From an uncultured Bacteroidales bacterium (GTDB lineage Bacteria; Bacteroidota; Bacteroidia; Bacteroidales; UBA932), in the NCBI GenBank assembly GCA_900318355.1, contig ONKE01000008.1, forward strand, positions 1-42,746: 42,746 nt of DNA. The letters run 5' to 3'. The notes beneath the pieces are model-generated. The model did not search any database and was not told the origin of the DNA. It was given only the letters and a program-made list of their open reading frames with translations. Both the position numbers and the translations under genes were made by a program. This document shows, in pieces, positions 42,601 to 42,746 of the stretch (position 1 is its first letter; every line of letters starts with the position of its first letter).

Positions 42601-42746
42601 AGTAGACGAAACACTCCGAATCTCGAACCTCGCATTCATCGTAGGGCTGCTCCAACTTAAATCATTCATTGATAAGCTTGACCGAGAAAATGGAATCTAT
42701 CTGCCAATCAACGAGTGAAGCCTGAAAGAGAAATAACCTTTGCCAT
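42590..42746. other. Right edge: ambiguous short reading frames
   Basis: Two frames look protein-like. On - from the edge (42745) to TGA at 42662-42664 there are 27 codons ending FSVKLINE, which would fit a gene tail in front of the - strand terminator. On + an ATG at 42590 opens 42 codons (to TGA at 42716-42718) ending NGIYLPINE, but this ATG lies inside the terminator stem. I cannot choose between them; the - strand reading agrees better with the terminator. The stretch 42444-42560 shows nothing else. Confidence 0.25.

Noticed and set aside
42258-42635. 125-codon - strand frame at the right edge
   Set aside because: It runs through the terminator hairpin, the promoter and the signal peptide of the secreted-protein gene in another frame, with an Arg/Cys-rich composition typical of chance.

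Overview
The window looks like a chromosomal segment from a member of the Bacteroidota, most likely a GC-rich Bacteroidales lineage. Three things support this. The gene order mraZ-rsmH-ftsL-ftsI-murE-mraY-murD-ftsW-murG-murC-ftsQ-ftsA-ftsZ, with no ddl, is the Bacteroidota form of the division and cell wall (dcw) cluster. Many genes are preceded by the Bacteroidota -7 promoter element TAnnTTTG and lack a Shine-Dalgarno sequence. Lipoproteins with BACON, Big_2, DUF5689-like and choice-of-anchor domains are abundant. The genus cannot be fixed from sequence reading alone.

Layout. 1-105 is the 3' end of an AT-rich gene that enters from the left. 106-327 holds a palindromic element, a set of 10-bp-phased TGGAA repeats (probable MraZ operator) and a -7 box. 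328-15806 is the complete dcw cluster, all on + and mostly with overlapping or abutting genes. It is interrupted only by a 355-bp noncoding tandem-repeat array between murD and ftsW. 15849-18866 is gltX-rpiB-truB; truB carries an in-frame array of four 36-bp repeats. 18879-19934 is an orphan HprK-like kinase. 19935-23215 is visibly AT-richer: a REP-associated-type (Y1, HUH) transposase gene and a large unknown lipoprotein gene lie between two related hairpin elements.

23216-28540 (-) encodes what reads as one very large secreted lipoprotein: collagen-like stalk, BACON, Ig-like, DUF5689-like, choice-of-anchor J, Gly-Ser linker, DNA/RNA non-specific endonuclease. A single in-frame TGA at the start of the Gly-Ser linker cuts off the nuclease. 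28632-33332 (-) is a tight operon reading, in transcription order, MBL-fold secreted protein, lipoprotein, cysS, folD and a 47-aa lipoprotein. 33587-37474 holds xth, a flippase-like membrane protein, a PfkB-family (adenosine kinase-like) kinase, a DUF6913-like protein and a small multidrug-export-family protein, packed convergently with essentially no spacers. 37479-39968 (-) is a Big_2 lipoprotein. 40129-40202 is tRNA-Arg(TCT), then a panE-like gene, and on the other strand a two-gene unit of a secreted DUF-type protein and a YiiX-like papain-fold lipoprotein. The right edge has a UUCG-loop terminator that reads on the - strand.

Functionally the left 15.5 kb makes and uses lipid II for septal growth: murE, murD, murC, mraY and murG build it, FtsW/FtsI polymerise and cross-link it, FtsQ/L link the complex, and FtsA/Z form the ring. 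MraZ probably autoregulates the cluster through the phased repeats. The rest is housekeeping (tRNA charging, tRNA modification, folate, pantothenate, DNA repair) interleaved with envelope lipoproteins. The most unusual signals are the TGA-interrupted stalked nuclease, the twin hairpins bracketing the transposase gene, and the two independent repeat arrays placed in or beside essential genes.
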